The notes beneath the pieces are model-generated. The model made no database searches and was not told the origin of the DNA. It worked only from the letters and a program-made list of their open reading frames with translations. From an uncultured Gammaproteobacteria bacterium (GTDB lineage Bacteria; Pseudomonadota; Gammaproteobacteria; Steroidobacterales; GCA-2729495), in the NCBI GenBank assembly GCA_937958785.1, contig CALGMY010000192.1, positions 1 to 14,900 on the forward strand: a stretch of DNA of 14,900 nucleotides. The letters run 5' to 3'. Shown in pieces: positions 1 to 7,204 of the stretch (positions are counted from its first letter, which is position 1; the number at the start of each line of letters is the position of its first letter). The position numbers were made by a program, and so were the translations under genes.

Positions 1-82
1 TGCCGAGCTGCAGGAAGAGGTCGGTATTGGCCCGGTACTCGCTGAGCTTGTCGGTGGGTACGAGGCGCAGATTGCCGAACAT
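1..82 (-). CDS. 5' end of an unrecognised protein (partial)
   Basis: The reverse strand opens with ATG at 82-80 and stays open to the window edge, giving 27 codons that begin MFGNLRLVPTDKLSEYRAN. The rest of the gene lies outside the window. I see no recognisable motif and do not assign a function. The start is supported by a perfect TATAAT hexamer on the same strand at 124-129 and by an AGGA about 14 bases before the ATG, which is farther than ideal. No other ATG, GTG or TTG lies in frame just upstream. The gene is transcribed away from the 2OG-Fe(II) oxygenase at 168. Confidence 0.45.
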   Translation of the reverse strand, partial: MFGNLRLVPTDKLSEYRANTDLFLQLG

Positions 83-123
83 GGGACGGAGCGCAGGTTC
101 CTGGGCCGGGCTGGCGTGACACG

Positions 124-129
124 ATTATA
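124..129 (-). promoter_or_regulatory. -10 hexamer TATAAT, minus strand
   Basis: A perfect sigma-70 -10 hexamer reads TATAAT on the minus strand, about 40 bases before the ATG at 82. No good TTGACA-like -35 is visible at 16-18 bases, so only the -10 element is claimed. It lies in the short divergent region between the partial minus-strand gene and the oxygenase gene. Confidence 0.4.
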
Positions 130-167
130 GGGGTACCACAGGAACGCTGAGGTATCCTTTCCCGACT

Positions 168-740
168 ATGTACAACGAATTCCTCACTGCCGTCGGGCAG
201 TTCCCGAACGTCCTGACGCCCGCCGAGTGCCAGTGGCTCATCGATCTGCCCCTGGACTTCGCCGAGGCGGCGGTGGAGTTCCGCGCGGACTCCCCGACCT
301 CGCAGTCCGAGAGCAGGGTCGACTACGGCGTGCGCCGCACGCGCATCAAGTCCATCCCGCCCACCCCGGATACCCTGTGGATCTTCCAGCGGCTGACCGG
401 CCTCGTGCAGAAGGTCAACCAGGCGACATTCCACTTCCAGCTCGACGGGCAGCTCAGCGTCGACGTGCTCGGCTACGACCCGGACGGTTACTTCGACTGG
501 CATGTCGACATCGGTCCCGGCATATTCGCCACCCGCAAGCTGAGCATGGTCACGTTCCTGACGCCCCCCGAGGCCTACGAGGGCGGGAACCTCTGCTTCA
601 TGGACAAGGGCGAGCCGCTGCGGCCTCCACTGGGCACCACGGCCATCTTCCCGTCCTACATGCTGCACAAGGTCGAACCCGTGACCCGCGGCACGCGCTA
701 TACCCTCGTGTCCTGGGCGCACGGGCCGAGCTTCACCTGA
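168..740 (+). CDS. 2OG-Fe(II) oxygenase, prolyl-4-hydroxylase-like
   Basis: This 190-residue protein fits the 2-oxoglutarate/Fe(II)-dependent dioxygenase superfamily, P4Hc/PKHD type. The double-stranded beta-helix core shows the iron-binding triad H112-x-D114 (in FDWHVD) and H167 (in MLHKVEPV), with R177 ten residues after the last histidine as the likely 2-oxoglutarate carboxylate ligand (GTRYTLVSWA). Known members hydroxylate proline or other side chains of peptides, or small molecules; the substrate here cannot be read. There is no signal peptide, so it should act in the cytoplasm. The ribosome site is weak (GAGG at 149-152, 15 bases upstream). The next gene begins 8 bases after the stop, so the two are probably co-transcribed. 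The neighbouring GT41 glycosyltransferase suggests, as inference only, hydroxylation of a protein acceptor. Confidence 0.85.
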   Translation: MYNEFLTAVGQFPNVLTPAECQWLIDLPLDFAEAAVEFRADSPTSQSESRVDYGVRRTRIKSIPPTPDTLWIFQRLTGLVQKVNQATFHFQLDGQLSVDVLGYDPDGYFDWHVDIGPGIFATRKLSMVTFLTPPEAYEGGNLCFMDKGEPLRPPLGTTAIFPSYMLHKVEPVTRGTRYTLVSWAHGPSFT

Positions 741-748
741 GCGGCACC

Positions 749-1309
749 GTGAATGCCGGCATGGTCCTGGCCGGCCTGGTCGCACTCGCGCCGGGCATCC
801 AGCCGGCGGACGCCGTGGAGCTGGCTCTCGAGGGCGTTCGCGCCGCGACGCCCGGTGGCGACGTGGCGCTCAGGGTCACCTCCCGGGCGCGCTTCGCGTT
901 CAACCCGTCTGCTGGCGTGCTGGAGGGCTCGGGCACCTTCATCGCCGAGTACGTGTTGCCGAACCAGCTCACCCGCTTTGGCCATCAGGTCGAGGACCTG
1001 CGCCTGACGGCCGGGGGCGAGATCGCCCTGCGTTCCTACCAGTGCGTCGAGGGCCCTTTCGGCGCTCAGTACCTGAACGCCAATCTCTGCGGCAACTACC
1101 GCTTCGGAGCCAACGGCCTGGACGATGGCGGCCTGGTGGACGACGAACCGGCGGGCGCGCCCCGCAGCCTCGCCGGCTGGCTGCCTGGCGACGTCATCTG
1201 GGATGGCGAGGTGCTCGAGGTGGTGCTGGTGCCAGGCGGGGAAGCGCCCGCCGGGCTCTTCGCCGAGACCGCGCTGACGCTCCGCTTCGTGCCTGCGGCC
1301 AACCGCTAG
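749..1309 (+). CDS. Small exported protein of unknown function
   Basis: A GTG at 749 (8 bases after the oxygenase stop) or an in-frame ATG at 761 opens a protein of 186 or 182 residues. The N-terminus is hydrophobic (MVLAGLVALAPGIQPADA) and ends in an A-D-A signal-peptidase-I-like site before VELALEG, so a mature secreted or periplasmic protein of about 165 residues is likely. The n-region lacks a positive charge, so export is not certain. The mature part looks beta-rich and contains two cysteines in a short span (YQCVEG and ANLCGN), possibly a disulfide. I recognise no family. The longer open frame upstream in this phase overlaps the oxygenase gene and is its shadow. The stop overlaps the stop of the convergent GT41 gene within a CTAG palindrome at 1306-1309. 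Confidence 0.6.
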   Translation: MNAGMVLAGLVALAPGIQPADAVELALEGVRAATPGGDVALRVTSRARFAFNPSAGVLEGSGTFIAEYVLPNQLTRFGHQVEDLRLTAGGEIALRSYQCVEGPFGAQYLNANLCGNYRFGANGLDDGGLVDDEPAGAPRSLAGWLPGDVIWDGEVLEVVLVPGGEAPAGLFAETALTLRFVPAANR

Positions 1310-3060
1310 CGCGCGATCTCCCGCCAGGCCGCCTCGAGTCGACGGGCAAAGGCCGTTGCCGCACAGAGGCCCGACGCGGCAAGTTCGTCCCGTAGCGTGC
1401 GCCGGCAGGCGCCGAGGCCGGCGGGATCGGCGGCGAGCGCCACCGCCGTGGCGACGAAGCCGGCCTCGTCACCGGCGATCCACCCAGGCCGGCCGAGAGC
1501 CGTGAGGATGCTGGCTCCCACGCGCGCGGCATGGCGCGCACCCCGCAGGCAAACCACCGGCACGCCCATCCACAGGGCCTCGAAGGTCGTGGTGGTGCCG
1601 TTGTACGGGAAGGTGTCCAGCGCAATGTCCACGTTGCCGTAGGCGGCGAGCGGCTGGCTGCCACCCGGGATCCAGCCCTGCAGCGCGAGCCGGTCCGGCG
1701 AAATGCCCGCGGCCCCGAAGGCGGCGGCCACGCGCAGCCGGGCGCTGTCGCTGGCGAGCGCCTGGGCCTTCAGGAGCAGCCGGGAGCGGGGCACGGCCGC
1801 GAGGATCGCTGCGTAGCTGCGCACGGCCTCCGGCGTGAGTTTGGCGAGATTGTTGAACGAGCCGAAGGTGATGCAGCCAGTGCGGGCCACTGGTGGGGAC
1901 GCGACGGGCGGTGCGTCGGCCTGCGGCCCGTAGCAGAGGAATCCCCCGGGGAGGCGCAGGAGCCGCTCGGTGTGCCAGCGGTCGGCGGCGCCCGGCGGAT
2001 CGGCCACTTCATCCGTGACCCGGTGGCCGATGGCCGCGAGGCCCGTGGTCCCCGGGTAACCGAGCCAGGCGACCTGGGCGCGGGCGGGTTGCCAGGCAAA
2101 CGTCGCCAGCGGGTGCCCGCGGGTGTGGCCGCCCAGGTCGACCAGCACGTCGATGCGGTCGGCGCGCACCTGCGCGGCGATGTCGGCCGCGGGGCGTCCG
2201 GCCACCTCGCGCCAGTGGGCAGCGCTGGCCCGGAACCAGGCCGTCACGGGATCGGGTCGTGCCACCGCCGAGTAGGCGAACACCTCGATGGCCGACCGGT
2301 CGTGGGCAGCGAAGAGTGGCTGGAGGAAATGCGCGCAGGAGTGGGCGCGGAAGTCGGGTGACAGGTAGCCGACCCGCAGCGGCCGGTCGCCGGCCGGGGG
2401 CGAGGCGGGTGGTAGCCTGGCTGGCAGGCGGGCCGTTACCTCGTCACCCCAGGACCGGTGAGCACGATAGAGGCTTTCCTCGGTCTCGCCCGGTGCGTAC
2501 AGCAGGCTCATGAGCAGCGTATGCCGGGCGGGCGCATAGCCGGGATCGCGCTCGACGGCCGCGCGAAAGCAGTCCAGGGCTTCCGCGCTGCGCCACTGTC
2601 CGGCGAGCGCATGGCCCAGGTTGTACGCGGCCAGCCCCGAGCCGGGATCCAGGGCGAGGGCACGGCGACAGGCGGCCTCGGCGCCCACGGGTTCGCCGCT
2701 GGCCTGCAGGGCGTGGCCCTGGTTGATCCACGCCGCCGGCTGCTCGGGCGCGAGGGCAACGGCCCGCGCGCCGAGCGTCACGGCCTCACCCGGGCGGCCG
2801 AGCGCGCAGAGCACGCCCGTGAGCACCGTGAGCACCGGTTCGCAGTCGGGCTGCAGGCGAAGCGCCTCCCGCAGCACGAGTTCGGCCTCCGCATACCGGC
2901 CGACGCGCTCGAGAGCCATGCCCCGGTTGGCCACGGGCGCGAGCCATCCGGGCCGTAGGCGGCTGGCCTCTGCATAGGCGGCAGCCGCCCCCGCCGCATC
3001 CCCGTCGTGAAGCAATGCCGTCGCACGGTCGAAGTGCCGCCTGGCGTCGTCGTGGGTCAC
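1306..3060 (-). CDS. TPR-GT41 glycosyltransferase (O-GlcNAc transferase/SPINDLY-like)
   Basis: The 584-residue protein has about five tetratricopeptide repeats in residues 1-185 and a family 41 glycosyltransferase domain in about 227-580. Typical GT41 blocks are present: LRVGYLSPDFRAHSCAHF (228-245), with H240 aligning with the active-site histidine after DF in human OGT; VLVDLGGHTRGHP (305-317); WLGYPGTTG (332-340); FNNLAKLTP (402-410), whose K407 matches the nucleotide-binding lysine of OGT; and DTFPYNGTTTTFEALWMG (482-499). GT41 enzymes transfer GlcNAc, fucose or glucose to Ser/Thr or Asn of proteins in the cytoplasm, and the TPRs usually bind the acceptor. The start is GTG at 3060, with AGGA 8 bases upstream; the ATG just before it is out of frame and hits a stop. 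The gene is divergent from secB and convergent with the exported protein. Donor and acceptor are unknown. Confidence 0.93.
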   Translation of the reverse strand: MTHDDARRHFDRATALLHDGDAAGAAAAYAEASRLRPGWLAPVANRGMALERVGRYAEAELVLREALRLQPDCEPVLTVLTGVLCALGRPGEAVTLGARAVALAPEQPAAWINQGHALQASGEPVGAEAACRRALALDPGSGLAAYNLGHALAGQWRSAEALDCFRAAVERDPGYAPARHTLLMSLLYAPGETEESLYRAHRSWGDEVTARLPARLPPASPPAGDRPLRVGYLSPDFRAHSCAHFLQPLFAAHDRSAIEVFAYSAVARPDPVTAWFRASAAHWREVAGRPAADIAAQVRADRIDVLVDLGGHTRGHPLATFAWQPARAQVAWLGYPGTTGLAAIGHRVTDEVADPPGAADRWHTERLLRLPGGFLCYGPQADAPPVASPPVARTGCITFGSFNNLAKLTPEAVRSYAAILAAVPRSRLLLKAQALASDSARLRVAAAFGAAGISPDRLALQGWIPGGSQPLAAYGNVDIALDTFPYNGTTTTFEALWMGVPVVCLRGARHAARVGASILTALGRPGWIAGDEAGFVATAVALAADPAGLGACRRTLRDELAASGLCAATAFARRLEAAWREIAR

Positions 3061-3123
3061 GGGTCCATTCCTGCGCTGGTCCGGTTATGACAGGGTTCCC
3101 ACCCGGGGCCGTTGCCGCGGGGC

Positions 3124-3129
3124 TATAAT
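3124..3129 (+). promoter_or_regulatory. -10 hexamer TATAAT before secB-like gene
   Basis: A perfect TATAAT lies 64 bases before the ATG of the SecB-like gene, in the short divergent region it shares with the GT41 gene. No convincing -35 is seen at 16-18 bases (that position reads acccgg), so an activator or a weak promoter is possible. Because the following genes are closely packed, it may drive the whole plus-strand operon to 7861. Confidence 0.45.
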
Positions 3130-3193
3130 CCCGGCCGCCCGGGCCAGTCCCGGCCGCATTCTAGAGCAGCGTTTCCAAGGGAGTGGGTTTCCA

Positions 3194-3706
3194 ATGGCGA
3201 CGGACCAGGCCGCCCCGGCGGCCAGCACCGACACCGCCGGCAGGCAGTGCAATCTGCTGCAGCTATTCGTGAAGGGGGCCTCCTTCGAGGCGCCCCAGGT
3301 GCCGGGCATCCTGTTCGGTCACGACCAGCCCGAGCTGGTCTTTGATGTCACCAACACCTACGAGATCTGTTCCGAGGCGAGCGCCAAGCTCGGCGAGGTG
3401 TACAGCGTCATCGTCCGCGTGACCGTCCAGGCCGAGGCCGGTGGCAAGACCCTCTTCCTCATCGAGGTCGAGCAGGGGGGGCTGTTCGAGATCACCGGCT
3501 ATGCCACCGACGACGAGCGGGACCGGCTGCTGCGCATCAAGGGAGGCGAGGCCCTCTACCCCTATGCCCGGGAGCTCGTGGGCTCGCTGGTGAGCCGGGC
3601 CGGCTTCCCCCGCCTGCAACTCAAGCCCGTCAATTTCGAGAGCCTCTATTCCCGGGCGATGCGGGAATACGAGGAGTCACTCGTCAAGGGCCTGGCGAAG
3701 GCCTGA
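3194..3706 (+). CDS. secB: SecB-like protein-export chaperone (divergent)
   Basis: The 170-residue protein matches the SecB family: FVKGASFEAP (25-34), RVTVQAEAGGKTLFLIEVEQ (75-94), and LYPYARELVGSLVSR (121-135) followed by FPRLQLKPVNFESLY (138-152). SecB is a cytoplasmic tetramer that holds preproteins unfolded and hands them to SecA. The copy is unusual. The position matching E. coli D20, part of the SecA-binding surface, is G28, while E24, L75 and E77 are kept as E32, L89 and E91. The segment before PYARE lacks the usual CPNIL and reads IKGGEAL. The C-terminal tail is KGLAKA rather than acidic. A strong ribosome site, AAGGGAG (3177-3183), lies 10 bases before the ATG. An FkbM methyltransferase follows after 26 bases, not grxC or gpsA as in enterobacteria. 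It could be the only SecB of the genome or a dedicated paralogue. Confidence 0.88.
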   Translation: MATDQAAPAASTDTAGRQCNLLQLFVKGASFEAPQVPGILFGHDQPELVFDVTNTYEICSEASAKLGEVYSVIVRVTVQAEAGGKTLFLIEVEQGGLFEITGYATDDERDRLLRIKGGEALYPYARELVGSLVSRAGFPRLQLKPVNFESLYSRAMREYEESLVKGLAKA

Positions 3707-3732
3707 CCGCGCCGCCGGGCAGTGACCGGGTA

Positions 3733-4650
3733 ATGGCATCCAGCGCCGTACTGGTCGAGGAGGGTTACCAGCGCCTCGTGAAAGCCAGGCATGGCTACGT
3801 CCTCTACAACCGGAACGACATCGTCATCGGACGCCTGATCGAGTTGTACGGCGAGTACTTCGAGGGCGAGGTCGACGCCTTCCGGCACTTCGTCCGGCCA
3901 GGTGACCTGGTGGTCGACGCCGGCGCCAATATCGGGGTTCATACGCTAGCCCTGGCACGGCTGGTGGGTCCGAGGGGGAGCGTCGTCGCCTTCGAGCCCC
4001 AGCGCCTGGTATTCCAGAACCTGTGCGCCAACGTCGCCCTCAACAGCCTCGACCATGTCCAGTGCGTGAACGCAGCCATCGGCGACCGGCCGGGCGTACT
4101 CCACCTCCACGATCCTGATCCCCGGGTCGAGAACAATTTCGGCGGTGCCGAGCTTGCCATGCTCGCGGGGGATGCCCGGGCGGCTACCGTGCCCCAGGTC
4201 GTGCTCGACGAGTTCCTGGGTGACCGGAACCCCCGTCTGATCAAGATCGATGTCGAGGGCATGGAAGCGGCGGTGCTGCGTGGGGCCCGGCAGGTGCTCG
4301 CGCGGGCCACGCCAGTGCTGTATGTGGAGAACGATCGCATCGAGCGTTCTCCCGCACTCCTGCTCCTGCTCCGCGAACTGGGTTACAACGCCTACTGGCA
4401 CCTGCCAGCCTACGTGCAGACTGCCAATTACTTCGCCAACGAGGCGCGCCCGTTTCCGGTGGCCTTCATCGACCGCGGTGGCGAGCATCTCGAGGCGATC
4501 GGCTTCGCGGTCAACCTGCTCTGTGTCCACCAGTCCCACGGGCAGGGCCTGCGGGGATTGCCGGAGGTCACCGGCCCCGATGAGCACCCGTACCGGCGCG
4601 ATTGCGCGGCACGGCTGTCCAATGGCGCCATCCCGGTACTGCGCGGATGA
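3733..4650 (+). CDS. FkbM family SAM-dependent methyltransferase (copy 1)
   Basis: This 305-residue class I methyltransferase has SAM-binding motif I DAGANIGVHTL (62-72), motif II FEPQ (87-90) and the FkbM block LIKIDVEGMEAAVLRGA (169-185). FkbM enzymes O-methylate sugars or natural products; in surface-glycan loci they usually methylate glycan hydroxyls. The N-terminal GYQRLVKARHGYVLYN resembles that of the third methyltransferase of the operon (6408), so the two look paralogous. The last 90 residues, past the methyltransferase fold, carry no motif I know. The start at 3733 has little ribosome site, so coupling to the SecB-like gene 26 bases upstream is plausible. The stop overlaps the next start (ATGA at 4647-4650). 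Confidence 0.88.
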   Translation: MASSAVLVEEGYQRLVKARHGYVLYNRNDIVIGRLIELYGEYFEGEVDAFRHFVRPGDLVVDAGANIGVHTLALARLVGPRGSVVAFEPQRLVFQNLCANVALNSLDHVQCVNAAIGDRPGVLHLHDPDPRVENNFGGAELAMLAGDARAATVPQVVLDEFLGDRNPRLIKIDVEGMEAAVLRGARQVLARATPVLYVENDRIERSPALLLLLRELGYNAYWHLPAYVQTANYFANEARPFPVAFIDRGGEHLEAIGFAVNLLCVHQSHGQGLRGLPEVTGPDEHPYRRDCAARLSNGAIPVLRG

Positions 4651-5528
4651 GTGCCGTCCCCGAGGTGCTGGCGGTCGTCCTGCAATGTGCCGGCATGGGC
4701 GACTGCCTCTACGCCGTCCCGGTGCTGCGCAAGCTGCGCCGGCAACTGCCGGGACTGCGCGAACTGGTGCTCTTCACCTACCAGCCTGACCTGTTCGCAC
4801 GCTGTCCCTACGTCGACCGTATCCACCATTTCGACGATGTCGCCGCCCGTGCCGTCCACTCGCAGGTCCTTACGCTGTTCGATACCACGCGTCTCCCGTA
4901 TCACCTCATGGACACGGTGGACTTCATGAGCATCCCGGCGGGCCTCGGCCAGCTCAGCTTCCGGGAGAAGCAGCTGGAGTACTTCCCGGTGGAGCCGGAC
5001 GAGGCTGTCCGTTACGACGTCGTGCTGAATACCTCGATGACCTGGCCAAGCCGCTCCTGGTCCCTGGCGAACTGGCAGCGCCTTGCGGATGCGTTGCTGG
5101 CCGAGGGGCGCTCCGTTGCGGTGGTGGGCAAGACGGTCCACTCCCCCTGGGAGCAGATGACCAAGTCCAGCGAGGGCCTGCGCGGCTGCGTCGACCTCAC
5201 CAACCGGCTCAGCCTGGACCAGACGTACTACACGATCGCCCGGGCTGGGCTGTTCGTCACCTGCCAGAACGGGCTTTCCGTGCTCTGTGGCGCCACGGGG
5301 ACCGAGGTGATCGTTCTGGACCGGTCCATCGAGTGGAGCAAGTACGCCATGTATCGCCACGAGGACCCGCACTTCCGGTTCAGCATCGTGAAGGGCAACT
5401 GCGACATCTACTGCTGCGACGGCCAGCAGTGCCCCGTTTACGGGGAGTTCCGCTGCATCCCCGGCTTCGAGGCGGTCTGGGGCCGGGTGCGCGAGCGACT
5501 GTCGGCCAGCCGGGAGCCCCAGCCATGA
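4647..5528 (+). CDS. GT9-like (heptosyltransferase-type) glycosyltransferase
   Basis: The 293-residue protein resembles family 9 glycosyltransferases (GT-B fold), which move heptose or other sugars onto lipopolysaccharide or proteins. Visible signs are the N-terminal loop QCAGMGDCLYAVPVLRKLRR (13-32), the inter-domain SRSWSLANWQRLADALL (135-151) followed by VAVVGK, and the nucleotide-binding TCQNGLSVLCGATGTEVIVL (205-224), which replaces the usual NDSGPMHLAAALGTP. The C-terminus carries five cysteines, at 252, 256, 257, 262 and 270, unusual for the family and possibly a metal site or disulfides. The ATG at 4647 overlaps the preceding stop as ATGA; the frame is open back to 4602, but this internal start fits the operon. 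The end overlaps the next gene in the same way (5525-5528). Donor and acceptor are unknown. Confidence 0.78.
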   Translation: MSAVPEVLAVVLQCAGMGDCLYAVPVLRKLRRQLPGLRELVLFTYQPDLFARCPYVDRIHHFDDVAARAVHSQVLTLFDTTRLPYHLMDTVDFMSIPAGLGQLSFREKQLEYFPVEPDEAVRYDVVLNTSMTWPSRSWSLANWQRLADALLAEGRSVAVVGKTVHSPWEQMTKSSEGLRGCVDLTNRLSLDQTYYTIARAGLFVTCQNGLSVLCGATGTEVIVLDRSIEWSKYAMYRHEDPHFRFSIVKGNCDIYCCDGQQCPVYGEFRCIPGFEAVWGRVRERLSASREPQP

Positions 5529-6379
5529 ATCATGAGACGGAATACCGTGCCGAGGCGCTCGATCTCGCCCGGCAGCAGATGCTGGCGGCCTACCTAGCCT
5601 GGTGGGACCGGTTCAAGGAGACGGAGCGGCGCAAGTCGCCCCTGCTGCCGGTACTCTGGGGGCACCGGGGCTATTCCCAGAATGACGAGGATGGCATCGT
5701 CCAGGAGATCTTCCGGCGCATCGGGGTGCGTGATGCCCGCTTCCTCGAGATCGGCGTGGGCAATGGCCTGCAGAACAACACCCTCTTCTGGCTGAAGCAG
5801 GGCTGGCGGGGCGCCTGGGTGGAGGGCAGCCCCGACAACGGCCGCTTCATCCGCCAGGCCTTCGCCACCCCGATGGCGCGGGGTGGCCTCAACTTCCAGG
5901 AACGGCTGGTGCGGGCAGAGAACATCAACGAGATCGTGGCCGGGGCGGGACTTTCGGGCCAGGAGATCGACCTGCTCAGCATCGACATCGACGGCAACGA
6001 CTACTACGTGTTCGAGGGCCTCGGCGTGCTTGATCCGCGGGTGGTGGTCATCGAGTACAACGCCAAGTTCCCGCCCCCGGCCCGCTGGCGCATTCCCTAC
6101 TCGCCGGACTACCTGTGGGATGGCAGCGACTGGTTCGGCGCCTCCCTCCAGAGCCTCGCCGACCTCTTCGGGCGCCGGGGCTACGGCCTCGTGGCCTGCA
6201 ACGTGACTGGCTCGAATGCGTTCTTCGTGCGCAGGGACCTGCTCTCCGACCACTTTCCCCTAGTTGATGACCTGCGGCAGCTCTACCAGCCCGCCCGCTA
6301 CTTCCTCACGCCGGGCCTGTTCAATCACCTCGCGGGTGCCCCGTCCCTCAGCGTCCGCCTGGACTGCGTAGCGGACTGA
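5525..6379 (+). CDS. FkbM-like methyltransferase-fold protein (copy 2)
   Basis: The 284-residue protein has a Rossmann methyltransferase layout: GYSQNDEDGIVQEIFRRIG (49-67), the SAM loop FLEIGVGNGLQNNTLF (73-88), the acidic strand end WVEGSP (98-103) and SIDIDGNDYYVFEGL (152-166), which corresponds to the FkbM KxDVEGxE block but with IDGND. It probably methylates a sugar or a glycan precursor in the cytoplasm. It is only distantly like the FkbM genes on either side, so it is a separate lineage rather than a recent duplicate. The N-terminal 40 residues are charged and helical, without a signal peptide. The ATG at 5525 overlaps the preceding stop (ATGA). Whether it is active as a methyltransferase is uncertain. 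Confidence 0.75.
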   Translation: MNHETEYRAEALDLARQQMLAAYLAWWDRFKETERRKSPLLPVLWGHRGYSQNDEDGIVQEIFRRIGVRDARFLEIGVGNGLQNNTLFWLKQGWRGAWVEGSPDNGRFIRQAFATPMARGGLNFQERLVRAENINEIVAGAGLSGQEIDLLSIDIDGNDYYVFEGLGVLDPRVVVIEYNAKFPPPARWRIPYSPDYLWDGSDWFGASLQSLADLFGRRGYGLVACNVTGSNAFFVRRDLLSDHFPLVDDLRQLYQPARYFLTPGLFNHLAGAPSLSVRLDCVAD

Positions 6380-6395
6380 TGTCGTGAAACCCACC

Positions 6396-6403
6396 AGGAA
6401 GGG
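6396..6403 (+). promoter_or_regulatory. Ribosome binding site deciding the GTG start at 6408
   Basis: AGGAAGGG lies 4 bases before the GTG at 6408 (its AGGA half is 8 bases away) and inside the frame that would open at GTG 6384. It is among the strongest Shine-Dalgarno matches in this operon, which favours 6408 over the upstream GTG. Confidence 0.55.
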
Positions 6404-6407
6404 CAAC

Positions 6408-7172
6408 GTGGCCTTTGCCAGCGGCTACAACCGCGTCAAGCAGACCCGGCACGGCTTCGTCATCTATAACTCCGGCGACGAGTACGTGGGCCGCTCCTTC
6501 GATGCCTATGGCGAGTGCGTCGAGGCCGAGGTCCAGTACGTGCTGTCCCTGGTGACGCCGGACGCCGTGGTCATGGACGTGGGGGCCAATTTCGGCGCCC
6601 TCACGCTGCCGCTCGCGCGCAAGGTCCGCCAGGTATTTGCCTTCGAACCCCAACGCGAGGCATTTCTCGCCCTGGCAGGAACCATGGCCCTGAATGGCCT
6701 CGCGAATGTCACCTGCGAGAACGTCGCGCTGGGGGCGCGGCCGGGCTTCGTCCGCGTGCCCCCGCTGGACTTTCACGGCACGAACAACATCGGCGGCGTC
6801 AGCATGGACACCGAGCGGCTGGGTCCCGGCTACGACGTCCGCTCCGAGACGCTCGACGGCTATGTCGAGCGCAATGGCATCACCAGGCTCGACCTCGTCA
6901 AGGTCGACGTCGAGGGCATGGAGGAGCAGGTGTTGCGCGGGGGCGTCGCAACACTCAAGCGCCTGCGCCCGATCCTGTACCTCGAGGCGGACCGGCCCGA
7001 CAAGGTGCCGGCCCTCAAGGCCTTCGTCGCCGGCCTCGGTTATTCGCTGGAGCCCCACGAGCCTCCGCTGTTCAATCCGCACAATTTCTTCGGCAACCCG
7101 GCCAACGTCTGGGGTCGGAACATCGTCAGCATCAACCTCGTCTGCCGGCCGGGTCCCGGCGACGCGGCCTGA
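6408..7172 (+). CDS. FkbM family SAM-dependent methyltransferase (copy 3)
   Basis: This is a typical FkbM enzyme of 254 residues: VMDVGANFGALTLPLA (55-70), FAFEPQ (77-82) and LVKVDVEGMEEQVLRGG (163-179). Its N-terminus (GYNRVKQTRHGFVIYN) and first half resemble the FkbM gene at 3733, while the C-terminal tail is shorter. I take the GTG at 6408 as the start because AGGAAGGG (6396-6403) precedes it at a good distance. An in-frame GTG at 6384 would add 8 residues but lacks a ribosome site. The ATG at 6379, overlapping the previous stop as TGATG, leads only to ATG-TCG-TGA. It is likely a glycan O-methyltransferase acting with the genes around it. Confidence 0.87.
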   Translation: MAFASGYNRVKQTRHGFVIYNSGDEYVGRSFDAYGECVEAEVQYVLSLVTPDAVVMDVGANFGALTLPLARKVRQVFAFEPQREAFLALAGTMALNGLANVTCENVALGARPGFVRVPPLDFHGTNNIGGVSMDTERLGPGYDVRSETLDGYVERNGITRLDLVKVDVEGMEEQVLRGGVATLKRLRPILYLEADRPDKVPALKAFVAGLGYSLEPHEPPLFNPHNFFGNPANVWGRNIVSINLVCRPGPGDAA

Positions 7173-7204
7173 GCCCGCACCCGACTGTCACGGATCGATC
7201 CCCC

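Noticed and set aside
227..748. Upstream part of the 360-codon frame ending at 1309
   Set aside because: It overlaps the oxygenase gene in another phase and is Arg/His/Pro-rich; only the part from about 749 looks like a protein with a signal peptide.
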